Of a DNA stretch of 47,322 bases, positions 24,909 to 33,529 are shown in pieces; the first letter of the stretch is position 1, and each line of letters opens with the position of its first letter. This DNA comes from CAZOWW01 sp964583765 (GTDB lineage Bacteria > Actinomycetota > Actinomycetes > Actinomycetales > Kineosporiaceae), in assembly GCA_964583765.1 (NCBI GenBank), contig CAZOWW010000025.1, positions 1-47,322 on the forward strand, in the 5' to 3' direction. Below the pieces are notes generated by a model that worked only from the letters and a program-made list of their open reading frames with translations, searched no databases and was not told the DNA's origin. The position numbers were made by a program, and so were the translations under genes.

Positions 24909-26234
24909 TCAGCGGCGTACCTGTACCGCCTCGCCATGGGCGGGAAGGTCCTCGGCCGCGGCCAGGGCGAGCACGCGGTCGGCCACCTCGGCGAGCGCCT
25001 CCTGGCTGTAGTCGATCACCTGGACGCCTCGCAGGAAGCTCTGCACTCCCAGCCCGCTGGAGTGCCGGGCACTCCCTCCCGTAGGCAGCACGTGGTTGGA
25101 CCCGGCGCAGTAGTCCCCCAGGCTCACCGGGGACCAGGGCCCGACGAAGATCGCCCCGGCATTGCGGATCCGGGCGGCCACGGTGGCCGCGTTGCGGGTC
25201 TGGATCTCCAGGTGCTCGGCCGCGTAGGCATCCACCACCCGGACCCCCGCGTCCACGTCGTCCACGAGGATGACCGCGGACTGCGGACCGGCCAACGCGG
25301 TGCCGATGCGCTCCCCGTGCCGCGCCGCAGGCACCCGCACGACCAGTTCGCGGTCGACCGCGTCGGCCAGCGTCACCGAGTCGGTCACCAGCACCGCCGC
25401 CGCCATCGGATCGTGCTCGGCCTGACTCACCAGATCCGCCGCCACGTGGCGAGGATCGGCGCTGTCGTCGGCGAGCACCGCGACCTCGGTGGGCCCAGCC
25501 TCGGCGTCGATGCCGATCACACCCTTGAGCAGGCGTTTGGCCGCGGCCACCCAGATGTTGCCCGGACCGGTGACCAGGTCGACGGGAGCGCAGACCAGTT
25601 CCCCGGCCTCGTCGTGGGCCCCGTAGGCGAACATCGCGATGGCCTGGGCACCGCCGACCGCGTACACCTCCTCGACCCCGAGCAGGGCGCAGGTGGCCAG
25701 GATCGTCGGGTGCGGCAGCCCCTCGAACCCCCGGGGGTTGTCCCGCTGTGCCGGGCTGGTGACCGCGATGGAGGGAACCCCAGCCGTCTGGGCGGGCACC
25801 ACGTTCATCACGACACTGCTCGGGTAGACGGCGAGTCCCCCGGGCACGTACAGGCCCACCCGGCCGACGGGCAGCCACCGCTGGCGCACGACCCCGCCCG
25901 GAACCACCTGGATCGCCGTGTCCCGGCGGGTCTGCTCGGCATGCACCCGGCGAGCCCGCGCGGCGGACTCCTCGAGCCCGGCCCGCACCTCCGGCTCGAG
26001 TTGCTCGAGCGCAGCGGTCAGGGCGGTGGGCGGCACCCGCACGGACGTCAGCCGGACCCCGTCGAACCGTTCGGTGAGCTCCACGAGGGCAGCCACGCCC
26101 CGGGTCCGCACGTCCGCGCACAGCGGCCGCACGGTCTCCAGGGCATGCTCCACGTCGAGAGCGGCGCGGGGAACCACCTCGCGCAGGGCGGACTCGGACA
26201 GGCTCTGGCCACGCAGATCGATGCGGCGGATCAC
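24909..26234 (-). CDS. hisD: Histidinol dehydrogenase
   Basis: Zinc- and NAD-dependent enzyme (441 aa) performing the last two oxidations to histidine. It begins IRRIDLRGQSLS. The central nucleotide and zinc region includes YVPGGLAVYPSSVVMNVVPA at about 128-147, GPGNIWVAAAKRLL near 234-247, and AEHDPMAAAVLVT with a zinc-ligand Gln/His environment. The C-terminal RHSSGLGVQSFLRGVQVIDY is typical. The GTG start follows a TAGACT box by 6 nt, indicating a leaderless mRNA and first position in the his operon. Confidence 0.97.
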   Translation of the reverse strand: MIRRIDLRGQSLSESALREVVPRAALDVEHALETVRPLCADVRTRGVAALVELTERFDGVRLTSVRVPPTALTAALEQLEPEVRAGLEESAARARRVHAEQTRRDTAIQVVPGGVVRQRWLPVGRVGLYVPGGLAVYPSSVVMNVVPAQTAGVPSIAVTSPAQRDNPRGFEGLPHPTILATCALLGVEEVYAVGGAQAIAMFAYGAHDEAGELVCAPVDLVTGPGNIWVAAAKRLLKGVIGIDAEAGPTEVAVLADDSADPRHVAADLVSQAEHDPMAAAVLVTDSVTLADAVDRELVVRVPAARHGERIGTALAGPQSAVILVDDVDAGVRVVDAYAAEHLEIQTRNAATVAARIRNAGAIFVGPWSPVSLGDYCAGSNHVLPTGGSARHSSGLGVQSFLRGVQVIDYSQEALAEVADRVLALAAAEDLPAHGEAVQVRR

Positions 26235-26240
26235 GGGGTC

Positions 26241-26246
26241 AGTCTA
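26241..26246 (-). promoter_or_regulatory. Candidate -10 box of the leaderless hisD transcript
   Basis: TAGACT (26246-26241), then GACCCC, then the hisD GTG at 26234. The 6-nt distance puts the transcription start on or next to the first base of the start codon. The -35 is not recognisable. Confidence 0.55.
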
Positions 26247-26440
26247 GGAGGGCCGCCCGGACCAGCACCTCGGCAGGACCACCAACCCCTCGGCCGCCAC
26301 GCCGGGGCCGGTCATCCCGCCCTGACGACCGTCGGCGGGACCTTCCCGACGTACCGTGATGACCCGCGCACGTCACACTCCGGTGGCTGGGGACGCCGGG
26401 GCCGCGGCCGGTACAGTGCCCGAGCGGTGCCTCCGGCAGG

Positions 26441-27031
26441 GTGGGCACGACCTTCGACGTGAGGTGGTGGGCCGCACTGTCCGGACAACAACGCTTCGAC
26501 GACGCGGCGATCCCCGCAGCCCCGTCCACACGGGCCCAGGGTTCCGCCGGTGCCACCCCCGCCACCCGCAGCCTGGTCGCGGCCGGCGTGCAGCATGTGG
26601 TGCACGCCTACGCCCACGACCCGCGGGCTCATGCCGAGGGCCTGCGCTACGCGGCAGAGGCCGCGGCGGCCCTGGGTGGCGATCCGCGAAGGATCTTCAA
26701 GACTCTGGTCACCGAAGTCGACCAGAAACTGGTGGTCGCCGTGGTGCCGGCCCCGGCCCAGTTGGACCTGCGAGCACTGGCCACCGCGGTGCGTGGCAAG
26801 CGGGCCGCCCTTGCCCCCGCCCCGGTCGCCGAGCGCGCGACGGGGTACGTGCTGGGCGGGATCAGTCCCCTGGGACAGCGCCGTCGTCTGCCGACGGTGA
26901 TCGACTCCAGCGCGCTGGACCACGAGACCGTGCTCGTCAGCGCCGGGCGTCGAGGACTGGACGTGGAACTCTCACCGCTCGCCTTGATCAGCCTCACCCG
27001 GGCGACCACCGCGACCATCGCCCGCGGCTGA
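26441..27031 (+). CDS. Cys-tRNA(Pro)/Cys-tRNA(Cys) deacylase, YbaK/EbsC type
   Basis: A trans-editing enzyme (196 aa) that hydrolyses mischarged Cys-tRNA(Pro). The conserved YbaK region starts at about residue 40 (TPATRSLVAAGVQH) and contains RIFKTLV, VVAVVPAPAQLDLRALA, GYVLGGISPLGQRR and SAGRRGLDVELSP. The N-terminal 38 residues are not conserved in the family. GTG at 26441 is used; GTG at 26459 is an alternative. A TACAGT box at 26412-26417 may be the -10. It is transcribed away from hisD and ends at a hairpin. Confidence 0.88.
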   Translation: MGTTFDVRWWAALSGQQRFDDAAIPAAPSTRAQGSAGATPATRSLVAAGVQHVVHAYAHDPRAHAEGLRYAAEAAAALGGDPRRIFKTLVTEVDQKLVVAVVPAPAQLDLRALATAVRGKRAALAPAPVAERATGYVLGGISPLGQRRRLPTVIDSSALDHETVLVSAGRRGLDVELSPLALISLTRATTATIARG

Positions 27032-27038
27032 ACCCACC

Positions 27039-27060
27039 GGGACCGCGCATCCGCGGTCCC
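27039..27060. terminator. Bidirectional terminator between convergent genes
   Basis: A perfect 9-bp stem (GGGACCGCG / CGCGGTCCC) with a CATC loop lies 8 nt after the deacylase stop and 70 nt after the end of the converging membrane-protein gene. It can serve both. Confidence 0.75.
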
Positions 27061-27130
27061 CGCGGCCGGTCCTCCCGGGCCACAGGGCCGTTCCCTCCGG
27101 TGCGGACGGCTGTCGAGGAGCCCACCACCG

Positions 27131-27799
27131 TCAGGCAGGAGCCGAGCCGCCCCAGCCCGCGGGAGGCTGTCCCGGGTCACCGCCTTGGCCGGAGGCAGGC
27201 TGCCCCGGAGCCGAGCCGCCCCAGCCCGCGGGAGGCTGTCCGGCGTCGGGGGGAACCGGTGCCCCCCAGGATGCCCCCGGCCAGGGAACGGAGGGCGGCG
27301 ACGGGTAGCTCCCCGGCACCGGCACGGCGGCGGGGATCATCCGGAACCGCCCCCAGACCGGCAGCGGGATCAGGGTGCCCAGGAACAGGACGACCGCAGT
27401 GGCCACGGGGGCCACGAAGACCACGCCGACGGCCTGCACCTTCGGAGCACCGCTGAGGCCACCGACCCCCCAGGCGATCGGCCCGAGGGCCAGTGCGCCG
27501 ACCAGGGCGACCAGCCCCTGCCGCAGCGGTCCGCGGCCCGCGGTGAGCAGTGCCCATCCGGCCAGCAGGACTCCCGAGGCCAGCCCGAGCCCGGCGAGAA
27601 GTCCGTCCCCCGCGATCCGAGCTTCCTGGGAATCGGACCAGGAACGCACCCTGGGCGCCATTCCGGACCAGGCCAGGCCGACGAGCAGACCGCCGCCGAG
27701 CGACAGGACCAGCAACTCGATCACTGCCCGGACATGCGGGCGTGCCCACCACGAGATCGTGGTGGGCACGCCGGCCTCCGGCTCGGAGGGCAGGGTCAT
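27131..27799 (-). CDS. Membrane protein with Pro/Gly-rich tail
   Basis: A 222-aa hypothetical protein with about four hydrophobic segments between residues 25 and 150 and a cytoplasmic or exposed tail rich in Pro, Gly, Ala and Trp. The tail contains two copies of GQPPAGWGGSAP encoded by a 35-bp direct repeat (27138-27172 and 27207-27241). The ATG overlaps the upstream DUF3352 gene as ATGA, so the two are probably made together. No family recognised. The tail resembles the Pro/Gly-rich N-terminal region of its DUF3352 partner. Confidence 0.7.
   Translation of the reverse strand: MTLPSEPEAGVPTTISWWARPHVRAVIELLVLSLGGGLLVGLAWSGMAPRVRSWSDSQEARIAGDGLLAGLGLASGVLLAGWALLTAGRGPLRQGLVALVGALALGPIAWGVGGLSGAPKVQAVGVVFVAPVATAVVLFLGTLIPLPVWGRFRMIPAAVPVPGSYPSPPSVPWPGASWGAPVPPDAGQPPAGWGGSAPGQPASGQGGDPGQPPAGWGGSAPA
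27138..27241. repeat. 35-bp direct repeat in the membrane protein tail
   Basis: Two exact 35-bp copies at 27138-27172 and 27207-27241, 69 bp apart (23 codons), so the frame is preserved. Confidence 0.9.
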
Positions 27800-29436
27800 C
27801 CGATCCGCACCCGGATCTGTGCGGTGCCCTTGCCATCGGTGCTGGCGGTGATGCCGACCCCCTTCAATGCCTCGAGGGTCTTCTTGTCCTTGTCGCTCAT
27901 GGACGACGAGAGGCTCTCCTCGGAGGACATCTTGGTCAGGTCCAGGTAGACCGCCATCGATGCGCTGCTGGCGTCCGGAACGAGCGCCTTGAACTGGTCG
28001 GTGCTGCCCAGCGTGCTGCTCGGGTTCTCGAGGGCGTTCATCTGGTCCACGCCGGTGGAGAGCACGAACCCGTCCGAGGTGGCCTTGTGCTGGACGATCG
28101 CGGCCTTGTCCCCGAACAGGGCCAGGACCTTCTCCAGCACCTGCGCGGACTGGGTGTCCTTGGAGGTGACCTTCAGGCCCATGGCGGGAGTGGTACCCCC
28201 GGAGGCCGCGAGCGCGACATCGGTCGTGTCGCCGAGCAGCGTGACCAGATCGTCGGGCAGCTTCAGCCCGGTCTGCTGCTCGATCGTCGCCACCGGGTCC
28301 CCACCGCCGCTCCCACCGGCCATGGACAGCAACGGCAGCATGGTCGCCCACTGCGAGCGGAGCGCCTCGCCCAGACCCGCGATGCCCATCCCCGCCACGG
28401 TGTCGGCCGGGAGCTTCTCGATCCCGGTCCCCTGCTTCGTCCCGGCGACCGCCCGACCGCCCGAGATCCGGCTGACCAGCTCCAGGTGCCCGTCCGCGAA
28501 GCGCAGGGCGAAAGCCCCGTGCTGGTTCAGCGACTCGGCCGCCATCCCGCCGATCATCGACGCGCTGCCCAGGCTGGATCCCTGGCTGCTGAGGGCCTTC
28601 TCCATGAGCGTCTTGGCGCCGGCGGAGTCGACCCAGCCCGCCGCGAACCCGGACTCGCCGAGCTGCGACAGGTCGTCGTGGAACCGCTGCACCTTGCTCA
28701 GGGGCGAGGACTCCGCGGTCGCCTCGGCTGCGTCAGCCGCCGCCTGGGTCTTGGCGATCAGAGCCCAGCCGTCCTTGATCGCGACACCGGTCTGGTCGTC
28801 CTTGGCGATCTTCTTCAGCGCGGTTCGCGCCTTGTCGGGGTCCGAGACCTGGAGCACGATCACCGCGGACGGATCCTGGTCGGAACTGGCACCAGGCATC
28901 ACCCCGACGGCGATCCGCTTGCCGGCCCAGCCCTTGACATCCTCCCAGGCCGGCGCGTCGGACTCGTTCGCGGTCAGCGAGCGGTACACGTACTCGCGCA
29001 GGCTCTTGTTCTGGAGCGCCTCGGCCTGCTTGTCCGAGTGCGGGAACCGGAGCATGAACTGGATGGCGTCGACCTGCTGGGTCGCCGAGGGCTCGAGGTC
29101 CGCCTTCGCGAAGGCGAACACGGTGCCCGGCATGTGCTGCTCGGGCTGATCACCCCCGCCGCCGGACAGCGCGGTCACCGCGTAGGCACCACCCCCGACC
29201 AACCCGGCCACCACCACCGCGACCGCTCCGACGACCAGGCCCCGGCCACGCCGGGCCGGCGTCGGCTCGACCGGCGGCACAGGACCCGCACCAGGGCCCG
29301 CGGCGATCGACTCCGAAGCCGGGGTGAACGACGTACCCCCACCCGGCGCCTGGAACCCATAGCCCGGCGCAGGGACCCCCGCCGGCGGCTGGCCGCCTGG
29401 CACAGGCTGCTGACCGGGTGAGAACTGCTCCTCCAT
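27796..29436 (-). CDS. DUF3352 domain protein, membrane-anchored
   Basis: A 546-aa protein. A Pro/Gln/Gly-rich cytoplasmic N-terminus (1-65) is followed by one transmembrane helix (about 69-92, GLVVGAVAVVVAGLVGGGAY) and a large extracellular region matching DUF3352. That region begins at MPGTVFAFAKADLEPS and continues with repeated LxxL and VLQVSDPDKARTAL-type segments. The ATG has GGAGGAG 7 nt upstream. The biochemical role of DUF3352 is unknown. It is coupled to the downstream membrane protein by ATGA. It has more Lys, Ser and Gln than most neighbours, as expected for an exported domain. Confidence 0.82.
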   Translation of the reverse strand: MEEQFSPGQQPVPGGQPPAGVPAPGYGFQAPGGGTSFTPASESIAAGPGAGPVPPVEPTPARRGRGLVVGAVAVVVAGLVGGGAYAVTALSGGGGDQPEQHMPGTVFAFAKADLEPSATQQVDAIQFMLRFPHSDKQAEALQNKSLREYVYRSLTANESDAPAWEDVKGWAGKRIAVGVMPGASSDQDPSAVIVLQVSDPDKARTALKKIAKDDQTGVAIKDGWALIAKTQAAADAAEATAESSPLSKVQRFHDDLSQLGESGFAAGWVDSAGAKTLMEKALSSQGSSLGSASMIGGMAAESLNQHGAFALRFADGHLELVSRISGGRAVAGTKQGTGIEKLPADTVAGMGIAGLGEALRSQWATMLPLLSMAGGSGGGDPVATIEQQTGLKLPDDLVTLLGDTTDVALAASGGTTPAMGLKVTSKDTQSAQVLEKVLALFGDKAAIVQHKATSDGFVLSTGVDQMNALENPSSTLGSTDQFKALVPDASSASMAVYLDLTKMSSEESLSSSMSDKDKKTLEALKGVGITASTDGKGTAQIRVRIG

Positions 29437-29756
29437 GGATGCTCCTCCGCACCTCAACATCATGTGATGCCCCGCAATGGGCATCTCCCCCGAGGCTGTC
29501 GGCTCACTTGCCGTCGGACTGCACGACACCTGTTCGGGTGTCCCCCATTCGGGTGCACGGCGCGCCTCACCGCCCTGCCGGCAGACGTGATCGTACCTGG
29601 CGAGAGGCACTGTCCGGGCGAGTCTGCACGAGCGGGGCCGAGTGTGTCTGCTCCGGACGAGAACGCCCGAACCCATCCGTCGCTTTTACCCTGTTCGGCT
29701 GCTCTTCACCAGGCGGGACGTCCCGAGGAACCGCCGCCGGGCAGGACGGCGGGAGG
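29437..29756. other. Intergenic region between dnaE and the DUF3352 gene
   Basis: 320 bp without a gene. It contains two hairpins just after the dnaE stop (29731-29752 and GGGACGTCCC at 29715-29724), a possible -10 TACGAT on the minus strand at 29595-29590 for the DUF3352 gene, and a CATCA-TG-TGATG palindrome at 29458-29469 just before its ribosome site. Confidence 0.45.
29731..29752 (-). terminator. Possible terminator after dnaE
   Basis: CCGCCG and CGGCGG pair across a 10-nt loop 5 nt after the dnaE stop, followed downstream by a second small palindrome (GGGACGTCCC). Weak, no T-tract. Confidence 0.35.
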
Positions 29757-32700
29757 TCACGCCAGACAACTCGGCCCGAGCAGCGCCTTGAGGTCACCGA
29801 AGAGGGCCGGGGACGGCGTGACCCGCAGGGTGTCATCCAGACGCATCAGGGTCACCCGACCGGGCTGCACCAACTTGAGGTGCACCTCGGTCATGCCGGG
29901 ATGCGTGATCAGCACATCCTTCAGGCGCTCGACGACCGGGGTCGTGCAGCGCGCCAACGGCATCGAGACGGTCACCGGGCCCCGGTCACCCTCGTCCAGG
30001 GCGGGCAGGGAGAGCTCGGTCGCATAGATGGTGGGCACGTCGTCCCGCCGGTTCACCCGCCCCTTGATCACGACGACGAGGTCCTCGGCCAGCACATGCT
30101 GCACGGTCTGGTAGGTCTGCGGGAAGAACAGCACCTCGATGGCGCCGTCGAGATCCTCCACGGTGGCGATCGCCCACTGGGCGCCGTTCTTGGTCAGCTT
30201 GCGCGCCAGGGAACTGATCATTCCGGCGATGGTGACCACGGCCCCGTCCGGGCGGCCGTCGTCCGCGGTCAGCGTGGCGATGGGGCAGTCGGCGGCCCGG
30301 GCGAGCACGTGTTCGAGCCCGAAGAGCGGGTGGTCGGAGACGTACAGCCCGAGCATCTCCCGCTCGAGGGCGAGCTTCTCCTTCTTCTCGAACTCGGGCA
30401 TCTCCGGGATCTCCACGGACAACCCCGCCGGGGCCTCCTCGGTCTCGGCGCCGAGGCCCGCGAAGAGGTCGAACTGGCCGATGGCCTCGTTGCGCTTGAG
30501 GTCCACGACCTCGTCGATGGCGTCCTCGTGCTTGGCGAGCAGGGCGCGCCGCGAGCGCCCCAGGCTGTCGAAGGCACCGGCCTTGACCAGTGACTCGATG
30601 GTCCGCTTGTTACAGACGACGGCGGGCACCTTGGACAGGAAGTCGCTGAACGAGGCGTACGTGCCCTTCTCGACCCGTGCGGTCGCGATCGCCTCCACCA
30701 CGTTCGCACCGACGTTGCGGATCGCGGTGAGCCCGAACCGGATGTCGGTGCCGACCGGGGTGAAGTTGGCGTCGGACACGTTGACGTCGGGCGGCAGGAC
30801 CTTGATGCCCATGCGGCGGCACTCATTGAGGTACAGGGCTGACTTGTCCTTGTCGTCCCGCACGCTGGTGAGCAGGGCGGCCATGTACTCGGCCGGGTAG
30901 TTCGCCTTGAGGTAGGCGGTCCAGTACGAGACCAGCCCGTACCCGGCCGTGTGCGCCTTGTTGAAGGCGTAGTCGGAGAAGGGGACGAGGATGTCCCACA
31001 GGGTCTTGATCGCCTCGTCCGAGTAGCCGTTGGTCTTCATCCCGCCCGAGAAGCCCACGTACTCGGCATCCAGGACGGAGCGCTTCTTCTTGCCCATCGC
31101 CCGGCGCAACAGGTCGGCCTTGCCGAGGCTGTACCCGGCCACCTTCTGCGCGATGGCCATGACCTGTTCCTGGTAGACGATCAGGCCGTAGGTGGTGTCG
31201 AGGATCTCGGCCAGCGACTCGGCGAGTTCCGGGTGGATCGGGGTGATCGGCTGCTGACCGTTCTTGCGCAGGGCGTAGTTCGTGTGCGAGTTCGCGCCCA
31301 TCGGGCCCGGCCGGTAGAGCGCCAGCACGGCGGAGATGTCCTCGAACCCGTCGGGGCGCATGAGGCGCAGGAGGGAGCGCATCGGCCCGCCGTCCAGCTG
31401 GAACACCCCGAGGGTGTCGCCGCGGGCGAGCAGCTCGTAGGTCGGGGGGTCGTCCAGGCCCCGGGAGATCTCCTCGAGATCCAGGGGCTCCTTGCCGTTG
31501 GCGATGATGTTCTTGAGCGCGTCGTCGATCACGGTCAGGTTGCGCAGGCCCAGGAAGTCCATCTTGAGCAGGCCGAGCGTCTCGCAGGTCGGGTAGTCGA
31601 GCTGCGTGATGATCGCGCCGTCCTGCTCCCGGCGCATGATCGGGATGTGGTCGATCAGCGGCTCGCTGGACATGATCACGCCGGCGGCGTGCACGCCCCA
31701 CTGCCGCTTGAGGTTCTCCAACCCGCGTGCGGTCTCGACCACCTTCGCGACCTCGGGGTCGCTGGAGTGCAGCTGGCGGAACTCCTCGGCCTCGGCGTAC
31801 CGCGGGTGCTCCGGGTCGAAGATCCCCGCGAGCGGGATGTCCTTGCCCATCACCGCCGGCGGCATGGCCTTGGTCAGGCGCTCCCCCATCGAGAAGGGGT
31901 AGCCGAGTACCCGGGAGGCGTCCTTGAGCGCTTGCTTGGCCTTGATCGTGCCGTAGGTCACGATCTGCGCGACGCGCTCCTCGCCGTACTTCTCCGTGAC
32001 GTAACGGATCACCTCGCCGCGCCTGCGCTCGTCGAAGTCCACGTCAACGTCCGGCATGGAGACGCGCTCGGGGTTCAGGAACCGCTCGAAGATCAGGCCG
32101 TGCGGCAGCGGGTCGAGGTCGGTGATGCCCACCACGTAGGCCGCCAGGGATCCGGCCGCCGAGCCACGGCCCGGGCCGACCCGGATGCCCTGGGACTTCG
32201 CCCAGTTGATGAAGTCGGCGACCACGAGGAAGTACCCCGGGAAGCCCATCTGGCAGACGACCCCGACCTCGTAGGTGGCCTGCCGGCGCACCTCGTCCGG
32301 TATGCCCTGCGGGTAGCGGCGGTGCAGCCCCCGCTCGACCTCCTTGATGAACCAGGACTCCTCGTTCTCGCCCTCGGGCACCGGGAACCGTGGCATGAGG
32401 TTGGCGCCCTCGGTGAACGCGATGTCGCAACGCTCGGCGATCGCCAGGGTGTTGTCACAGGCCTCGGGGAACTCCCGCCACAGTTCCCGCATCTCCTGCG
32501 GGGACTTGAGGTAGAAGTCGTCCGCGTCGAACTTGAACCGCTTGGGGTCGGCCAGGGTGGAACCGGACTGTACGCACAACAGCACCGCGTGCGCCTTGGC
32601 GTCCTCGGGCCGGGTGTAGTGCAGGTCGTTGCTCGCGATCAGCGGCAGCTGGAGATCCTTCGCCAGGCGCAGCAGATCGGCCCGGACGTTGCGCTCGATG

Positions 32701-33302
32701 TCCAGGCCGTGATCCATCAGTTCGCAGTAGTAGTTCTCCGCGCCGAAGATGTCCCGGAACTCGGCGGCGGCCGCCAGCGCCTCGGGGTACTGGCCCAGCC
32801 GCAGCCGGGTCTGGACCTCCCCGGAAGGGCAGCCGGTCGTGGCGATCAGTCCGTGGTGGTAGGTGTGCAGCAGCTCACGGTCCATGCGGGGCTTGTAGAA
32901 GTGCCCCTGCAGGCTGGCCAGCGAGCCCATGCGGAAGAGGTTGTGCATGCCCTCGGTGGTCTCGGACCACAGGGTGATGTGCGTGTACGCGCCGCCGCCG
33001 GACACGTCGTCCCGGGAGCCGTCCCCCCAGCGCACCCGGGTGCGGTCCGCCCGGGCCGTGCCCGGCGTCAGGTACGCCTCCAGGCCGATGATCGGCTTGA
33101 TCCCGTGCTTCTTGGCCTTCTTCCAGAACTCGTAGGCCCCGAAGAGGTAGCCGTGGTCGGTGATCGCCACCGCCGGCATGCCCATCCGGATCGCCTCGGT
33201 GCACAGGTCGTCGATCTTCGCGGCACCGTCGAGCATCGAGTACTCGGTGTGGTTGTGCAGATGTACGAACGACCCGTTCGCCGCAGGGACATCGGACGGC
33301 AT
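29757..33302 (-). CDS. dnaE: DNA polymerase III alpha subunit
   Basis: Replicative polymerase catalytic subunit (1181 aa, DnaE1 type). The N-terminal PHP domain (HLHNHTEYSMLDG at 14-26, then AITDHGYLFGAYEF) keeps the His/Asp residues of the proofreading-active actinobacterial PHP. Palm aspartates are D418 and D420 in PDVDVDFD and D582 in KMDFLGLRNL. A helix-hairpin-helix and an OB domain (VVTIAGMISSLARKLTKNGAQWA) are in the C-terminal third. The start MPSDVPAANG at 33302 has AGGAGG 8 nt upstream and a TAGACT box at 33348-33343; the open frame upstream is not used. Confidence 0.98.
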   Translation of the reverse strand: MPSDVPAANGSFVHLHNHTEYSMLDGAAKIDDLCTEAIRMGMPAVAITDHGYLFGAYEFWKKAKKHGIKPIIGLEAYLTPGTARADRTRVRWGDGSRDDVSGGGAYTHITLWSETTEGMHNLFRMGSLASLQGHFYKPRMDRELLHTYHHGLIATTGCPSGEVQTRLRLGQYPEALAAAAEFRDIFGAENYYCELMDHGLDIERNVRADLLRLAKDLQLPLIASNDLHYTRPEDAKAHAVLLCVQSGSTLADPKRFKFDADDFYLKSPQEMRELWREFPEACDNTLAIAERCDIAFTEGANLMPRFPVPEGENEESWFIKEVERGLHRRYPQGIPDEVRRQATYEVGVVCQMGFPGYFLVVADFINWAKSQGIRVGPGRGSAAGSLAAYVVGITDLDPLPHGLIFERFLNPERVSMPDVDVDFDERRRGEVIRYVTEKYGEERVAQIVTYGTIKAKQALKDASRVLGYPFSMGERLTKAMPPAVMGKDIPLAGIFDPEHPRYAEAEEFRQLHSSDPEVAKVVETARGLENLKRQWGVHAAGVIMSSEPLIDHIPIMRREQDGAIITQLDYPTCETLGLLKMDFLGLRNLTVIDDALKNIIANGKEPLDLEEISRGLDDPPTYELLARGDTLGVFQLDGGPMRSLLRLMRPDGFEDISAVLALYRPGPMGANSHTNYALRKNGQQPITPIHPELAESLAEILDTTYGLIVYQEQVMAIAQKVAGYSLGKADLLRRAMGKKKRSVLDAEYVGFSGGMKTNGYSDEAIKTLWDILVPFSDYAFNKAHTAGYGLVSYWTAYLKANYPAEYMAALLTSVRDDKDKSALYLNECRRMGIKVLPPDVNVSDANFTPVGTDIRFGLTAIRNVGANVVEAIATARVEKGTYASFSDFLSKVPAVVCNKRTIESLVKAGAFDSLGRSRRALLAKHEDAIDEVVDLKRNEAIGQFDLFAGLGAETEEAPAGLSVEIPEMPEFEKKEKLALEREMLGLYVSDHPLFGLEHVLARAADCPIATLTADDGRPDGAVVTIAGMISSLARKLTKNGAQWAIATVEDLDGAIEVLFFPQTYQTVQHVLAEDLVVVIKGRVNRRDDVPTIYATELSLPALDEGDRGPVTVSMPLARCTTPVVERLKDVLITHPGMTEVHLKLVQPGRVTLMRLDDTLRVTPSPALFGDLKALLGPSCLA

Positions 33303-33342
33303 GGGGGCGCCTCCTGAAGGGCCGAGGGGCGAACGCGTTGCC

Positions 33343-33348
33343 AGTCTA
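33343..33348 (-). promoter_or_regulatory. Candidate -10 box of dnaE
   Basis: TAGACT, identical to the boxes before hisC and hisD, 40 nt ahead of the dnaE ATG. Here the transcript would have a leader of about 35 nt with a proper AGGAGG ribosome site. Confidence 0.5.
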
Positions 33349-33529
33349 GGTCCCGCCACGGACAACCTCCCGGGCACCAGCGCCGGCCGCGACCGTCCCG
33401 GTGTGCCGTCCGCGAGCGCGACCGCGCCCACGGGCGATCGGCACGCGAGAGCCGAGTGGCGACGACGCCATCCGGGTGGATTTCGTCCCCACCCGTGGCA
33501 CCGGCTTCAGCCGGCCGGGCGCCGGGGCG

